From NCBI GenBank assembly GCA_019911805.1, contig JAIOJV010000029.1:1-47215 (forward strand): a stretch of 47,215 bases of DNA, written 5' to 3'. Origin of the DNA: Gammaproteobacteria bacterium (GTDB lineage: Bacteria; Pseudomonadota; Gammaproteobacteria; Thiohalobacterales; Thiohalobacteraceae). The notes under the pieces were generated by a model, which was not told the origin of the DNA, ran no database searches, and was given only the letters and a program-made list of their open reading frames with translations. Shown here one piece after another: positions 8,079-18,100 of this stretch (positions within the stretch are counted from its first letter, which is position 1; each line of letters starts with the position of its first letter). A program made the translations under genes and the position numbers.

Positions 8079-8825
8079 ATGAACACCTTCGAGTGCCACG
8101 AGTACCGGGTGTGGGATCGCGTGGTGCGGGTCTTTCACTGGGTCAACCTGCTGACCGTGTTGTGTCTGGCCGGCATCGGACTGGCACTGCTCAACAGCAA
8201 GATACTGGGTCTCTCCACGGACGGGAAACTGCTGCTCAAGACGTTGCATGTCTGGATCGGCTATGTATTCGCTGTGAACCTGTTGATGCGGCTGGTGTGG
8301 GCCTGCGGCGACAGTCCGCATGCCAGCTGGCGTGATCTGCTCCCGGCAGGTCCCGCCTTCTGGGCACGGTTCGGCCGTTATCTGCAGGCCCTGCAGTGCG
8401 GCACCTCGAGGCCGTACATGGGACACAATCCGGCAGGTCGGTTGATAATAAGCCTGTTGCTGGCGTTGCTGCTCGTACAGGGTTTCACCGGCATGATCCT
8501 GGCGGGGACGGAGATCTACTATCCGCCGCTGGGCGGCTGGATCGCTCACTGGGTGGTGGCGCCAGGGGTGGATCCCGCACAGCTCGTTCCGGGTGACCGC
8601 ACCCTGGTCGATGCCATTGCCTATGCCGATATGCGTCATTTCCGCGAGTCTTTCGTCGCGATCCATGAAATTACGTTTTATATGCTGGTGCTGACGGTAC
8701 CACTGCACGTCATCGGCGTGGTACTGGCGGAACTGCGTGAAGGCGGTGGGCTGATCTCGGCCATGGTCACAGGCCGTAAACGCATCAGCGGACGCCCGGA
8801 AGATACGGCCGAAACAGACCGGTGA
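8079..8825 (+). CDS. cytochrome b561 family membrane protein
   Basis: 248-aa integral membrane protein with about four helices, of the Ni/Fe-hydrogenase cytochrome b / b561 type. Histidines placed as dihaem ligands are H20 (RVFHWVN), H57 (KTLHVWIGY), H196 (VAIHEITFYML) and H210 (VPLHVIG). Such proteins pass electrons between the quinone pool and periplasmic cytochromes, and here the preceding haem proteins are likely partners. The RBS is weak. A 129-nt gap separates it from the upstream cytochrome gene, so it may have its own promoter. Confidence 0.88.
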   Translation: MNTFECHEYRVWDRVVRVFHWVNLLTVLCLAGIGLALLNSKILGLSTDGKLLLKTLHVWIGYVFAVNLLMRLVWACGDSPHASWRDLLPAGPAFWARFGRYLQALQCGTSRPYMGHNPAGRLIISLLLALLLVQGFTGMILAGTEIYYPPLGGWIAHWVVAPGVDPAQLVPGDRTLVDAIAYADMRHFRESFVAIHEITFYMLVLTVPLHVIGVVLAELREGGGLISAMVTGRKRISGRPEDTAETDR

Positions 8826-8904
8826 CAGCCGGCCAGGCCGAATGATCAATAATCGATGGTCGGTATCGGCTGGGCGGGGAACGACGCACATCCGCACCCC
8901 TGCG

Positions 8905-8946
8905 GCACAGCCGGTGCAACGGCAATCGTCGTTGCACCGGCTGTGC
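8905..8946. terminator. bidirectional hairpin between convergent cytochrome genes
   Basis: A perfect 17-bp inverted repeat (arms 8905-8921 and 8930-8946; arm starts GCACAGCCGGTGCAACG) has an 8-nt loop. It lies between the b561 gene (+) and the c4 gene (-). There is no long T tract, but the symmetry and place suit termination from both sides. Confidence 0.8.
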
Positions 8947-8951
8947 CGTTC

Positions 8952-9557
8952 TCATTTCAGGCTTGCGACATAGGCCGCCACGGCCTCCATCTCTGCATCG
9001 TCGAGCTTCGCGGCGATGTCGCGCATGACCGACCCGGAATCGTTGCTGCGGTCGCCGTACTTATAGGCGAGCAGCTGATTGAAGACGTAGCGTGACTGCT
9101 GACCGGCGAGAATGGAGAATCCACCAGCGGCCTCGCTGTGGCCGTTCGCACCATGACAACTCGCGCAGCTCGCGACAGCGGAAGTCCCCTGGGTGTAGAG
9201 TTTCTTCCCCTGTGCGGCCAACTTGGGGTCGGCCTCGCCCGGCGGCGGCAGCGGCAGGCTGGCGTAATAGGCAGAGACGTCCATGATATCGGCCTCACTG
9301 AGGCTCGCCAGCATCTGTTGCATGACGCCATTGAGACGCTTCCCGGCCTGGAAATCCTGCATCTGCCTGACCAGGTAATCAACGTTCTGGCCATCCAGCC
9401 GCGGCCAGGTCGGATTCATGGCCAGATTGGCGGCACTGTGGCAGGCCTCACAGTTGAACGACTTCTCTTTGCCGGCACTGGGATCCCCTGCACCCACGGC
9501 CGGCTTACAGACCATGACGCACAGCGCGATGGCGCCTGCCAATGTCGTTCTGTTCAT
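8952..9557 (-). CDS. dihaem cytochrome c4-type protein
   Basis: 201-aa exported cytochrome with two class I domains, the cytochrome c4 layout. The signal peptide ends near VGA (residue 23). Haem motifs are CEACH (36-40) and CASCH (131-135). Probable axial methionines lie in GVMQQML (79 or 82) and SVMRDIA (178). PTWPRLDGQNVDYLVRQMQDF is typical of the family. The ATG at 9557 has the SD AGGGGGG; the longer open frame upstream has no similarity. Cytochrome c4 proteins feed electrons to terminal oxidases or other acceptors. It is convergent with the b561 gene. Confidence 0.9.
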   Translation of the reverse strand: MNRTTLAGAIALCVMVCKPAVGAGDPSAGKEKSFNCEACHSAANLAMNPTWPRLDGQNVDYLVRQMQDFQAGKRLNGVMQQMLASLSEADIMDVSAYYASLPLPPPGEADPKLAAQGKKLYTQGTSAVASCASCHGANGHSEAAGGFSILAGQQSRYVFNQLLAYKYGDRSNDSGSVMRDIAAKLDDAEMEAVAAYVASLK

Positions 9558-9723
9558 GTCGATACACCCCCCTTTTCTGCAGTTTTGTCTTGAGTCGAAG
9601 ACGCCGAGGCCGCGCCGGTGTCGTGCCGCAGCTCGCGCCGCCACGGGCAGCACGGCCGGCCATTCGTGTGTCAGGCTAACGAAGGATTCAGGGCGGTGTC
9701 TGTTACCAGTTGTATGCAGAGTG

Positions 9724-11073
9724 CTACGTACTGGAAACGGCGGTAGGTGTTGCGGTACCGATGCGCAGACGCGCCTCCGTACCTTGTCCCAGGGTGGAAT
9801 GCAGGTCGAGTGCCCAGCGATGCCGATCCGCCAGCTGGCGCGCGATCGCGAGGCCGAGACCGCTGCCACCGGTGCGGCTGTTGCGGGACTTGTCCAGGCG
9901 GTAAAACGGCTGGAACACCAGCTCGAGTTCCTCCGCCGGTATGCCGGGTCCCTGATCGATGACACGGATCAGCGTACCCTCGGGCGTGGGGCCACAACAC
10001 ACCCGTATCGGTTTACCACCGCCGTAGCGCAGGGCATTGCACAGCAGGTTCTGGACGATGCGGCGCAGTACCAGCGTCGAGGCATGGCAGCGGCAAGGTG
10101 GATCGGCCGGTTCGAAGCGGATCCATTCACCGGTCGGGTCCATGTCGGCGACCAGTTTCTCCAGCAGGTCGTTGACTGCGAGCTCGCTGCCATCGTCGAG
10201 ATGCAGGCCGCGGCTGAAGGCGAGTGATTCGCCGATCAACCGATTCATGTCCTCGAGGTCGGCGGTGATCTGCTCGATGAGCGCCGTGTCGGTCTGCCCG
10301 GCTCCGTCGTCCAGCATCTCGACGGCCAGGCGGATGCGCGCAATGGGTGTACGCAGGTCGTGGGCGATGCCGGCGAGCAGTACGGTGCGGTTGGACAGCA
10401 GCTGCTGGATCTGTGCGGCCATGTCGTTGAAGGTGCGCGCCAGGGTCGCGAGCTCGCCCGGGCCGGTCTCCGGCACGGGACCGGGCATGTCGCCGGCACC
10501 CAGCTGCTCGGCGGCGCTCGCGAGCCGGGCGAGCGGGCGGGTCAGCCGCCGTACCAACAGGACGGTGGTAATGCCGGTGAGCAGAGCGCTGCTGATCAGG
10601 ATAGAAATCAGCGCCGAGGGGATATGGATGTCGATGCGGGACGCGGGAAAGCCGAGCCGCAGCGTCGCCTGTGGGCGTGGTATGTCGAACCAGTACCAGG
10701 TCTCGCCATCCTGGTCACGGCCGCGGTCGAAGCGGATATCCGTCTGCAGCCGGTGCAGCAGCGAGTTACGCAGGAAATAGACATAGGGGAGGTAGACGCG
10801 CACGTGTTCCAGCGGTGCCATGTCCGCATGCATCACCAGGCCCTGACGCGCTTCCAGGTCGTATTCCAGTGCGGGCCGCGCGGCGGGTGGGAGTGCCTCC
10901 CAGGCCTCCACCGCTGTGACGATGAAGGCCGCCAGGTCGTCGGCCGAACGCTTCGCCACGGGGATCATCACATAGTAGGCCGTCAACAGGAACGCAAACA
11001 GCTCGAAGACGATCATGACGATGGCGATGGTGATCGCCGTGCGGGCGAACAGCGTGGTGGGACGGCGGGCCAC
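9724..11073 (-). CDS. envZ: sensor histidine kinase EnvZ
   Basis: 449-aa inner-membrane histidine kinase. TM1 covers about 11-35; a periplasmic segment runs to about 152; TM2 is about 153-175. A HAMP linker follows (RRLTRPLARLASAAEQL). The H box is AGIAHDLRTPIARIR with phosphorylated H238, and the catalytic domain has DQGPGIP and GGSGLGLAIA. The H-box wording and the HAMP match EnvZ. It follows the ompR-like gene by 8 nt in the order ompR-envZ seen in many gammaproteobacteria. It probably senses envelope or osmotic conditions and phosphorylates the neighbouring regulator. Confidence 0.88.
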   Translation of the reverse strand: MARRPTTLFARTAITIAIVMIVFELFAFLLTAYYVMIPVAKRSADDLAAFIVTAVEAWEALPPAARPALEYDLEARQGLVMHADMAPLEHVRVYLPYVYFLRNSLLHRLQTDIRFDRGRDQDGETWYWFDIPRPQATLRLGFPASRIDIHIPSALISILISSALLTGITTVLLVRRLTRPLARLASAAEQLGAGDMPGPVPETGPGELATLARTFNDMAAQIQQLLSNRTVLLAGIAHDLRTPIARIRLAVEMLDDGAGQTDTALIEQITADLEDMNRLIGESLAFSRGLHLDDGSELAVNDLLEKLVADMDPTGEWIRFEPADPPCRCHASTLVLRRIVQNLLCNALRYGGGKPIRVCCGPTPEGTLIRVIDQGPGIPAEELELVFQPFYRLDKSRNSRTGGSGLGLAIARQLADRHRWALDLHSTLGQGTEARLRIGTATPTAVSST

Positions 11074-11081
11074 GCGCGGCC

Positions 11082-11792
11082 TCAGCGGGAACGACCTTCG
11101 GGGGAGAACAGGTAGCCCTCGCCCCAGATGGTGCAGATATAGGCCGGATCGGCCGGGTCCGTTTCGATCTTGCGACGCAGGCGCGTCACCCGTACGTCGA
11201 TGCTGCGGTCGAACGGTGACCGCTCATAACCCTTGAGGATGTCCATCAGCGCGTCGCGGCTGAGCACCTTGTTGGGATGCGTCACGAACGCGTGCAGCAG
11301 CTTGAAGTCGGCATTGGTGAGGCGGATCTCCTCGCCGTCGCAGGTCAGCCGGTGTGCGGCGGCATCCAGCTCGAAGGAGCCGAAGCGGTAGGCAGGTGGG
11401 GCGGCCGGCGTCGATGGCGAGCGTTGTGCGCGCCGGCGCAGTACCGCACGGATACGGGCCAGGAGCTCGCGTGGATTGAACGGCTTGGCCAGATAGTCGT
11501 CGGCGCCTACCTCGATGCCGATGATCCGGTCCATGTCCTCGCCCCGTGCCGATAACATGATGACCGGGATCTCGTCACTGTTGCACAGCCGCCGCGCCAG
11601 CGTCAGGCCGTCCTCCCCGGGCAACATGACGTCCAGGATGATCAGATCGACGCCATGCCGTGCCAGGTGCGCCTGCATCGATTCACCGTCGGCCACCGCC
11701 GCAACCGAGAAGTCCTGCGCACGTAAATAACGCTGTAACAGGTCGCGCAGACCGGGGTCGTCGTCAACAACCAGGATACTGGGTTCGCTCAT
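11082..11792 (-). CDS. ompR: response regulator OmpR
   Basis: 236-aa two-domain regulator. The receiver has acidic residues D10-D12, phospho-acceptor D54 (LIILDVMLPGEDG) and the switch lysine in LAKPF. The C-terminal winged helix ends in DVRVTRLRRKIE and YICTIWGEGYLF, the OmpR/PhoB type. Residues after the receiver match OmpR well (MDILKGYERSPFDRSIDV). A divergently transcribed porin gene starts about 200 nt away, with an OmpR-type box between them, which supports the name and suggests control of that porin. Confidence 0.92.
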   Translation of the reverse strand: MSEPSILVVDDDPGLRDLLQRYLRAQDFSVAAVADGESMQAHLARHGVDLIILDVMLPGEDGLTLARRLCNSDEIPVIMLSARGEDMDRIIGIEVGADDYLAKPFNPRELLARIRAVLRRRAQRSPSTPAAPPAYRFGSFELDAAAHRLTCDGEEIRLTNADFKLLHAFVTHPNKVLSRDALMDILKGYERSPFDRSIDVRVTRLRRKIETDPADPAYICTIWGEGYLFSPEGRSR

Positions 11793-11833
11793 CGTCGCCT
11801 CTCATCGTCGGTACCGGGCCGGATATCAGCACG

Positions 11834-11849
11834 GTTACACACTGTTACA
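11834..11849 (+). promoter_or_regulatory. OmpR-type box GTTACA-N4-GTTACA
   Basis: Two identical hexamers GTTACA (11834-11839 and 11844-11849) are spaced by CACT, giving one helical turn between half-sites as in known OmpR sites. The box lies between ompR (-) and the OprB-like porin gene (+), 42 nt from the ompR start. It may control the porin and ompR itself. Confidence 0.6.
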
Positions 11850-11994
11850 TCTCGCAGCCGTCCTGCAATGTCGCAGCAACAGATTCCGCAGATGATCCGT
11901 TCTGCGGGGCGCATTGCGAATGCCACCGATTTGTGCAGGCGTAAGGCCGTTTTCCCGCTGTATTTTCCGATATAGACGATGTAGAGAGGCTTCC

Positions 11995-12747
11995 GTGCAG
12001 CGACGCGTAGCACAACGCCGTACAAACCTGTTCTTGGAATGTCCACCGAAACGACCGCGCGGTCAAGCAGGCCATCGCGGCTGGCGCACTGCCGGTGCCT
12101 TATGCGGAGCGTTATTGTGGTTTGATCCGGCCGCCGCCTGGGAGCGTCCGGCGTGGTTCGGTGACCTGGAGGTAGATACTGGCTTGACGTTCATCGGGCT
12201 GGTGCCGTGGGATGATGCGGTGCGTAAAGATGCCACGGCGTCGTTCGACGTCCTGCTGTCGCGCACCTTCCGCGGCGTGCATGTGCACCTGCATCTTGAA
12301 GGCAGCACCACCCCGGGCGCCAGCAGTGTGAGTGTGGCCGTGCCGGAGGCGAACGGTGACAGCGGCAGTGCGCTCGATGGCGACGGACGCGGCCGGGTGC
12401 AACGCTCTGAACTGTTCATGACGGTGCCCACCGCCGCTGGTCTGCAGTTCAGCACCGGGCTGATCGATGCTGCCGGTTTTCTGGATACCAGCGAGGTGGC
12501 TAACAGTGAGACCGAGCAGTTTCTCAACAGCGCGTTCGTCAACAATCCCACGATTGCGTTACCGGACTATACCCCCGGTGCCACACTGGTGTGGCAGCCG
12601 CCGGAGCGGGACTGGGGCGTGACCACCTTCCTGTCCGGGTCGCACGGACTGGTTGACGATGGTGGCTCCTATTCGGGCCTGTTCCGTTCGCAAGCACTGC
12701 GGTCCCATTTTGTCGGGATAACAGTGCTTCAGTTTGAATTCAGCTGA
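11995..12747 (+). pseudogene. OprB-like carbohydrate porin, N-terminal part (interrupted)
   Basis: N-terminal three quarters of an OprB-family porin. GTG 11995 is chosen for its SD AGAGAGG; a signal peptide ends near DPAAA. The barrel part shows LEGSTTPGA, ELFMTVP, the family-typical GLIDAAGFLDTSEVANSETEQFLNSAFVNN written here as GLIDAAGFLDTSEVAN then ETEQFLNSAFVNN, and PDYTPGATLVW. Similarity stops near GSYSGLFRS (about 12690). The last residues and the stop come from inserted DNA. The C-terminal part is found at 18511-18753, beyond a metal-efflux cassette. About 90 middle residues appear to be missing, judged from the usual length of such porins, so this is not a clean insertion. It lies divergent to ompR with an OmpR box upstream. 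Confidence 0.75.
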
Positions 12748-12805
12748 AGTTCCTATTATTTCACTGGCTATTTCGCCATCGGAATCCCCCCTGAAGTTAA
12801 CCGCC

Positions 12806-14011
12806 ATGAAGCTCACTCCTCTGACTCTCCTGCTGCTGACGGCGCTGGTTCCCTTCGTCGTCCGGGCCGAACCTTCCCTGCGCGACATCATCGACGCCAG
12901 CGTCGCGCGCGATCCGGATCAAAGCCTCGCCGGTGCTATCCGGGCCGAAGGTCGGGCCCTGCAGCGCCAGTCCAGCAGCCTGTTCGCGGCTGATCCGGCC
13001 CTGACTCTGCGCCATGAAACCGATGCCATCGATACCAATGCCGGCTACCGGTACTGGGAAGGCGGCCTTGCGATGCCGGTATGGCTGCCGGGCCAACGTG
13101 CCAATCGCCGTCTGGTGGCCACCGCCACGGAGGAAGAGGCGGCCGCCCAGGAATGGATGCTGCGCTGGCGGGTAGCTGGCACAGTGCGGGAATGGCTCTG
13201 GTCACTGCGTATCGCCGAGGCGGAATGGCAACTGGCACAGCAGGCGGTCGCCAGCGCCCGTAGTCTGCAGACGGACGTGGAACATCGCCTGCAGGCCGGC
13301 GAACTGGCCCGCACCGACCTGATCCTGGCCCAGAAGGAAACCCTGGCGCGGGAGCTGGAGCTAACCGCCGCCAACTCCCATCATCAGTCGCTGTTGCAGC
13401 GCTATCAGATGCTCACCGGCCAGACGGAATTACCGTGTCTCGAGGAGGAGTCGCGCGCGGCGGACAGGGACATCGGCAGCGGTCATCCCGTACTGGCCGC
13501 GGCCGAAGTCGCCATCGCCCGGGCCCGTGCCGAGCGCAACCAGATCAGGGATGAAAAACGCGCCAATCCAGTGGTCAGCATTGGCGCCATCAGCGAACGG
13601 GCGCAGCAGGGGTTCAGCACCGACCAGTCCCTGGCCCTGGAGATCAACCTGCCCCTGGGCATGGCCAGCCAGGCGGCGCCGCGTACTGCGGCGGCGGAAC
13701 GTGCCCTGACCGAATCCACTAACACCCTGCTCCGTCTCCAGCGGGAACTGGAGCAGGCGCTGATCCAGGCGAACAGCGAGCGGGCACGCGCCGACCAGTC
13801 GCTGCGGCTTGCACAGGAACAACAGCGACTGGCTGCGGAAGGATTGCGCCTCAATCAGCGGGCCTTCGAACTGGGGGAAGGCGACCTTTTCACCTTGTTG
13901 CAGGCTCGTGCCCAGGCGCTGGCTGCAGCGCGCGAAGTGGAACTGCAGCGCCTCGCGCATGGCCGCGCCATCGCCCGGTACAACCAAGCCCTGGGAGTGA
14001 TACCTGAATGA
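12806..14011 (+). CDS. czcC: TolC-family outer-membrane efflux protein, CzcC-like
   Basis: 401-aa outer-membrane factor of a heavy-metal RND pump. The signal peptide is LTPLTLLLLTALVPFVVRA. The body is rich in long heptad-type helices, as in TolC proteins: two repeats, each a coiled-coil hairpin (for example about 115-200 and 315-390). RAFELGEGDLFTLLQARAQAL is split here as RAFELGEGDLFTLL then QARAQAL and is typical of CzcC. ATG 12806 starts the signal peptide; the open frame upstream runs into the junction. The last 4 nt overlap the czcB start (ATGA), so the pair is translationally coupled. Confidence 0.88.
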   Translation: MKLTPLTLLLLTALVPFVVRAEPSLRDIIDASVARDPDQSLAGAIRAEGRALQRQSSSLFAADPALTLRHETDAIDTNAGYRYWEGGLAMPVWLPGQRANRRLVATATEEEAAAQEWMLRWRVAGTVREWLWSLRIAEAEWQLAQQAVASARSLQTDVEHRLQAGELARTDLILAQKETLARELELTAANSHHQSLLQRYQMLTGQTELPCLEEESRAADRDIGSGHPVLAAAEVAIARARAERNQIRDEKRANPVVSIGAISERAQQGFSTDQSLALEINLPLGMASQAAPRTAAAERALTESTNTLLRLQRELEQALIQANSERARADQSLRLAQEQQRLAAEGLRLNQRAFELGEGDLFTLLQARAQALAAAREVELQRLAHGRAIARYNQALGVIPE

Positions 14012-15102
14012 AAATCACTATCATCCTGCTGTCATTACTGTTGTCCTTGGGCAGCGCGCGGCTCGCCGCCGAACCGTTGGTGAATATCACCGCGGAACAA
14101 CGCCAGGCCATTGGCATCGAGACCGCCGCGCTGCAGCCCATCGAATACAACCGCAGCGCTCTGCTGCCGGCCCGGGTCACGGTACCCAATGCCCAGCTGC
14201 AGGTGGTGACCGCCCCCCAGAGTGGGCTCGTGGAGACCTTGCTGGTAAGCGCGGGCGAGGCAGTCCAGGCCGGCCAGACCCTGCTGCGCATCCAGAGCCC
14301 GGCCTTGCTGGAACTGGAAAGCGATTACCTGGAAAACCGTACCCGGCTGACGCTGGCCCGCCGCAACTACGAGCGCGACCGCCAGTTGTACCAGGAGGGC
14401 ATTATCGCCGAGCGCAGAATGCTGGAATCCCAGGCCAGCTATCAGGAACTGGCCACCACGGTGGCGCGCCTGAAGCGGCTGTTGGAGCTGGCCGGCTTGG
14501 AGGGTGAAGCCCTGCGGGTCCTGGAACAGCTGCGCCAGTTGACAGGTACCCTGCTGGTCCGCGCACCCTTCGACGGTGTGGTGCTGGAACAGATGGTCAC
14601 CCCCGGCACCCGGGTGGCGGCGGCCGATGCCCTGTATCGCGTGGCCAGTCTCAAACCACTGTGGCTGGAGATTCATATGCCGCTGGAACAGCTCGGCACC
14701 ACCGCCGTGGGCCAACAGGTGCTGGTGCAGAACGACCCACCCCTGCGGGGTGAGGTTATCAACATCGGCCACATGGTGCATGGCGCCGACCAGGGGGTGT
14801 TGATCCGTGCCGAGGTGGGTACCGGCAGCGAGCTGCTGCGGCCCGGTCAGTTCGTGCAGGTCCAGATCGCCATGCCGGCCGCAGCTGATCGCTACCGCAT
14901 TCCCCGCGAGGCGCTGATCCGCAGTGCCGGCAAACACTATGTCTTCGTATCCCGGCCGGATGGCTTTGTGCCGGTCGCCGTCACCGTGATCATGGAGGAG
15001 CCGGAGCACCTGGTAATCCAGACCGTGCTGGCCACCGACAGCCAGATCGCCGTGCGGGGTGTAGCCACCCTCAAGGCCGCTTGGTCCGGGGGCACTGAAT
15101 AA
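14008..15102 (+). CDS. czcB: periplasmic adaptor (membrane fusion) protein, CzcB-like
   Basis: 364-aa RND adaptor. A signal peptide (LLSLLLSLGSARLAA) leads to the lipoyl half-motif GLVETLLVSAGEAVQAGQTL, a helical hairpin (about 100-170), the second lipoyl half (VRAPFDGVVLEQMVTPGTRV) and beta-barrel and membrane-proximal domains (YRIPREALI). It links the inner-membrane pump to the outer-membrane CzcC-like protein. It lacks the long His-rich N-terminal extension of some metal adaptors. Overlaps of 4 nt with czcC and 1 nt with czcA mark a tight operon. Confidence 0.9.
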   Translation: MKITIILLSLLLSLGSARLAAEPLVNITAEQRQAIGIETAALQPIEYNRSALLPARVTVPNAQLQVVTAPQSGLVETLLVSAGEAVQAGQTLLRIQSPALLELESDYLENRTRLTLARRNYERDRQLYQEGIIAERRMLESQASYQELATTVARLKRLLELAGLEGEALRVLEQLRQLTGTLLVRAPFDGVVLEQMVTPGTRVAAADALYRVASLKPLWLEIHMPLEQLGTTAVGQQVLVQNDPPLRGEVINIGHMVHGADQGVLIRAEVGTGSELLRPGQFVQVQIAMPAAADRYRIPREALIRSAGKHYVFVSRPDGFVPVAVTVIMEEPEHLVIQTVLATDSQIAVRGVATLKAAWSGGTE

Positions 15103-18100
15103 TGCTGCAGCGCCTGATCGAGTTCGCGCTCACCCAGCGCATGCTGATGCTGCTGCTGATCGTGCTGATCGGTGGCGCCGGCTGGGTGGCGTTTCAGAAT
15201 ACGCCCATCGATGCCTTTCCGGATGTCTCCACCACCCAGGTGAAGATCATCATCAAGGCGCCGGGCATGACGCCCGAGGAGGTGGAAACCCGCATCACCG
15301 CCCTCATCGAGGTGGAGATGCTCGGCATCCCGCAGCAATCCATGCTGCGTTCGGTGGCCAAGTATGCACTGACCGATATCACCGTGGACTTTACCGAAGG
15401 CACCGACATCTACTGGGCCCGCCAGCAGGTGGCTGAGCGACTGGGCGCGATCTGGGGCGACCTGCCCGCGGATGTCTCCGGCGGCATCGCTCCCATGACC
15501 ACCCCCCTGGGGGAGATGTTCATGTTCACCATCGAGGGCGGCACGCTCGATAACATGCAGCGCCGCGACCTGCTCGACTGGGTGATCCGCCCGGCCTTGC
15601 GCTCTGTGGCCGGGGTGGCCGACGTCAATGCCCTGGGCGGCCAGGTGCGCAGTTTCGAGGTGGTCCCCGACAACGCCCGCCTGCAGGCCCTGGGCATCCC
15701 TCTCAGTGAACTGCGCACGGCGCTGGAACAGAACAACCGCAACGACGGCGCCGGTCGCCTCAACGATGGGGAGGAGGTGCTGCTGGTGCGCACCGAGGGC
15801 AGCATCCAAACCTTCGATGATATCCGTGCCATTGTCGTGCGTGCCGATCGCCGCGAACCGGTGCGGGTGGCCGATGTGGCCAGCGTGCGCACCGGCGCCG
15901 TGACCCGGTATGGCGCCGTCACCCACAACGGCAAGGGTGAGGCGGTGGAAGGCCTGGTGCTCGGCCTGCGGGGTGCCAATGCCCGCGATGTGGTGCAGGG
16001 GGTACGGACCAAACTCGAGGAGCTGCAGCCGGCACTGCCCGAAGGGGTCCATATCAACGTGTTCTACGATCGTGGCCAACTGGTCAACAAGGCCGTCGGC
16101 ACGGTCACTAAGGCCCTGCTGGAGGCCACGGTGCTGGTGTTGATCCTGCTCGTACTGTTCCTCGGGGATCTGCGCGCCGCGCTCACCGTGGCCTTCATCC
16201 TGCCGCTCGCGGCACTCGCCACCTTCGTGCTCATGTACCGCTTCGGTATGTCCGCCAACCTCATGTCCCTGGGTGGCCTGGCCATTGCCATCGGCATGCT
16301 GGTGGATGCCGCCGTGGTGGTGGTGGAGAATGTAGTTACCCATCTGGCCCGCGGCGGTGCCACCTCGCGCCTGCCGCGTCTGCATCTGATCTACCGCGCA
16401 GCCAGCGAGGTGGCGGTACCGGTCACCTCCGGCATCCTGATCATCATCATCGTGTTCCTGCCGCTGCTCACCCTGCAGGGACTGGAGGGCAAGCTGTTCA
16501 TTCCCGTGGCACTGACCATCGTGTTCGCCCTCAGCGCCTCCTTGCTGCTGTCGCTGACCGTGATCCCGGTGTTGGCATCCTACCTGATCGGCAAGGTGTC
16601 CCATGAAGAACCGCGCTTGGTGCAGTGGCTGCAGCGTGGCTATCGGCCGGTGCTGCATTGGGTACTGGACCATGGGCGCACGGTCACCATCGCTGCCGCT
16701 GCCCTGCTGGTGATCGCCGGCTCGCTCTATACCCAGATCGGCAAGTCCTTCATGCCCACCATGGACGAGGGCGACTTGATCGTGCAGCTGGAAAAGCTGC
16801 CTTCCATCAACCTGGAACAGTCCCTTGATATCGACCTGCGGGTACAGCGCGCCCTGCTGCAGCAGGTCCCGGAAGTTAGTGGCGTGGTGGCACGCACCGG
16901 CTCCGATGAACTGGGCCTGGATCCCATGGGGCTCAACCAGACCGACAGTTTCCTGGTCCTGAAACCCCGTGATCAGTGGCGCATGGATAGCAAGGAGGAG
17001 TTGACTGCGGCGCTGCGCGTGGTGCTGGATCAGTTCCCCGGTGTCGATTACGCCTTCACCCAGCCCATTGAGATGCGGGTCTCGGAGATGCTGACCGGGG
17101 TGCGCGGCGACCTCGCCATCAAGATCTTCGGTGGCGATCAGGACAAGCTGAACCGCAGCGCCGACGCCATCGTCGCCGCCCTGGGCAAGGTGGACGGGGC
17201 CGAGGATGTGTTCACCCCACGCAATGAAGGAGCCCAATATTATCGGTTGGTGGCCGATCGTATGGCAGTGGGCCGCCTCGGTATCTCCATGGACGAGCTG
17301 CAACGTGCCCTGCGTACCCAGGTGGAAGGGATGGAAGTGGGTACGGTATACCAGGAGGCACGACGGATACCCCTGATGCTGCGGGGACCGGAAGGCCTGC
17401 AGACATCCCCGGCACGATTCGCCAATCTGCGCTTTGCCCTGACCAACGGCGAGACCACCGGCCTGCAAGACCTGGTAACCCTGGAGCGCACCGAGGGACC
17501 GGTGGCGGTGCAGCGGGAACATGGTAACCGCATGGCAGTGGTGATCGCCAACGTCCAGGGGCGCGACCTGGTGAGTTTCGTGGAAGAGGCCAAGCGCGTG
17601 GTGGCCGGACAGGTGCAACTGCCGGTCGGTTATTACCTGGAATGGGGTGGGCAATTCGAGAACCAGCAGCGTGCCGCGAAGCGCCTGTCCATCGTGGTGC
17701 CGGTGGCCCTGGGGCTGATCTTCCTGACCCTGTTCGCCACCTTCCGCTCGGTGCGGCAGTCGGTGCTGGTGCTGAGCAACATCCCCTTCGCGCTGATCGG
17801 CGGCATCGTGGCCCTCTGGCTCACCGGTGAGTACCTGTCCGTCCCGGCCTCGGTGGGGTTCATCGCTCTGCTCGGCATCGCGGTGCTGAACGGGGTGGTG
17901 ATGCTGACCTACTTCAACCAGCTGCGGGCCCTGGGCCGGCCCATTGCGGAAGTGGTGACCGACGGTGCCCAGCGACGGCTGCGGCCGGTGTTGATGACTG
18001 CGAGCATCGCGGCCTTTGGCCTGATGCCGCTGTTGTTCGCCCAGGGACCGGGCTCGGAAATCCAGCGCCCACTGGCCATCGTGGTCATTGGCGGCCTGGT

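Noticed and set aside
14937-17654. 905-codon minus-strand ORF opposite czcA
   Set aside because: Its His/Gln/Gly/Asp-rich composition is typical of an antisense frame; czcA on the plus strand is certain.
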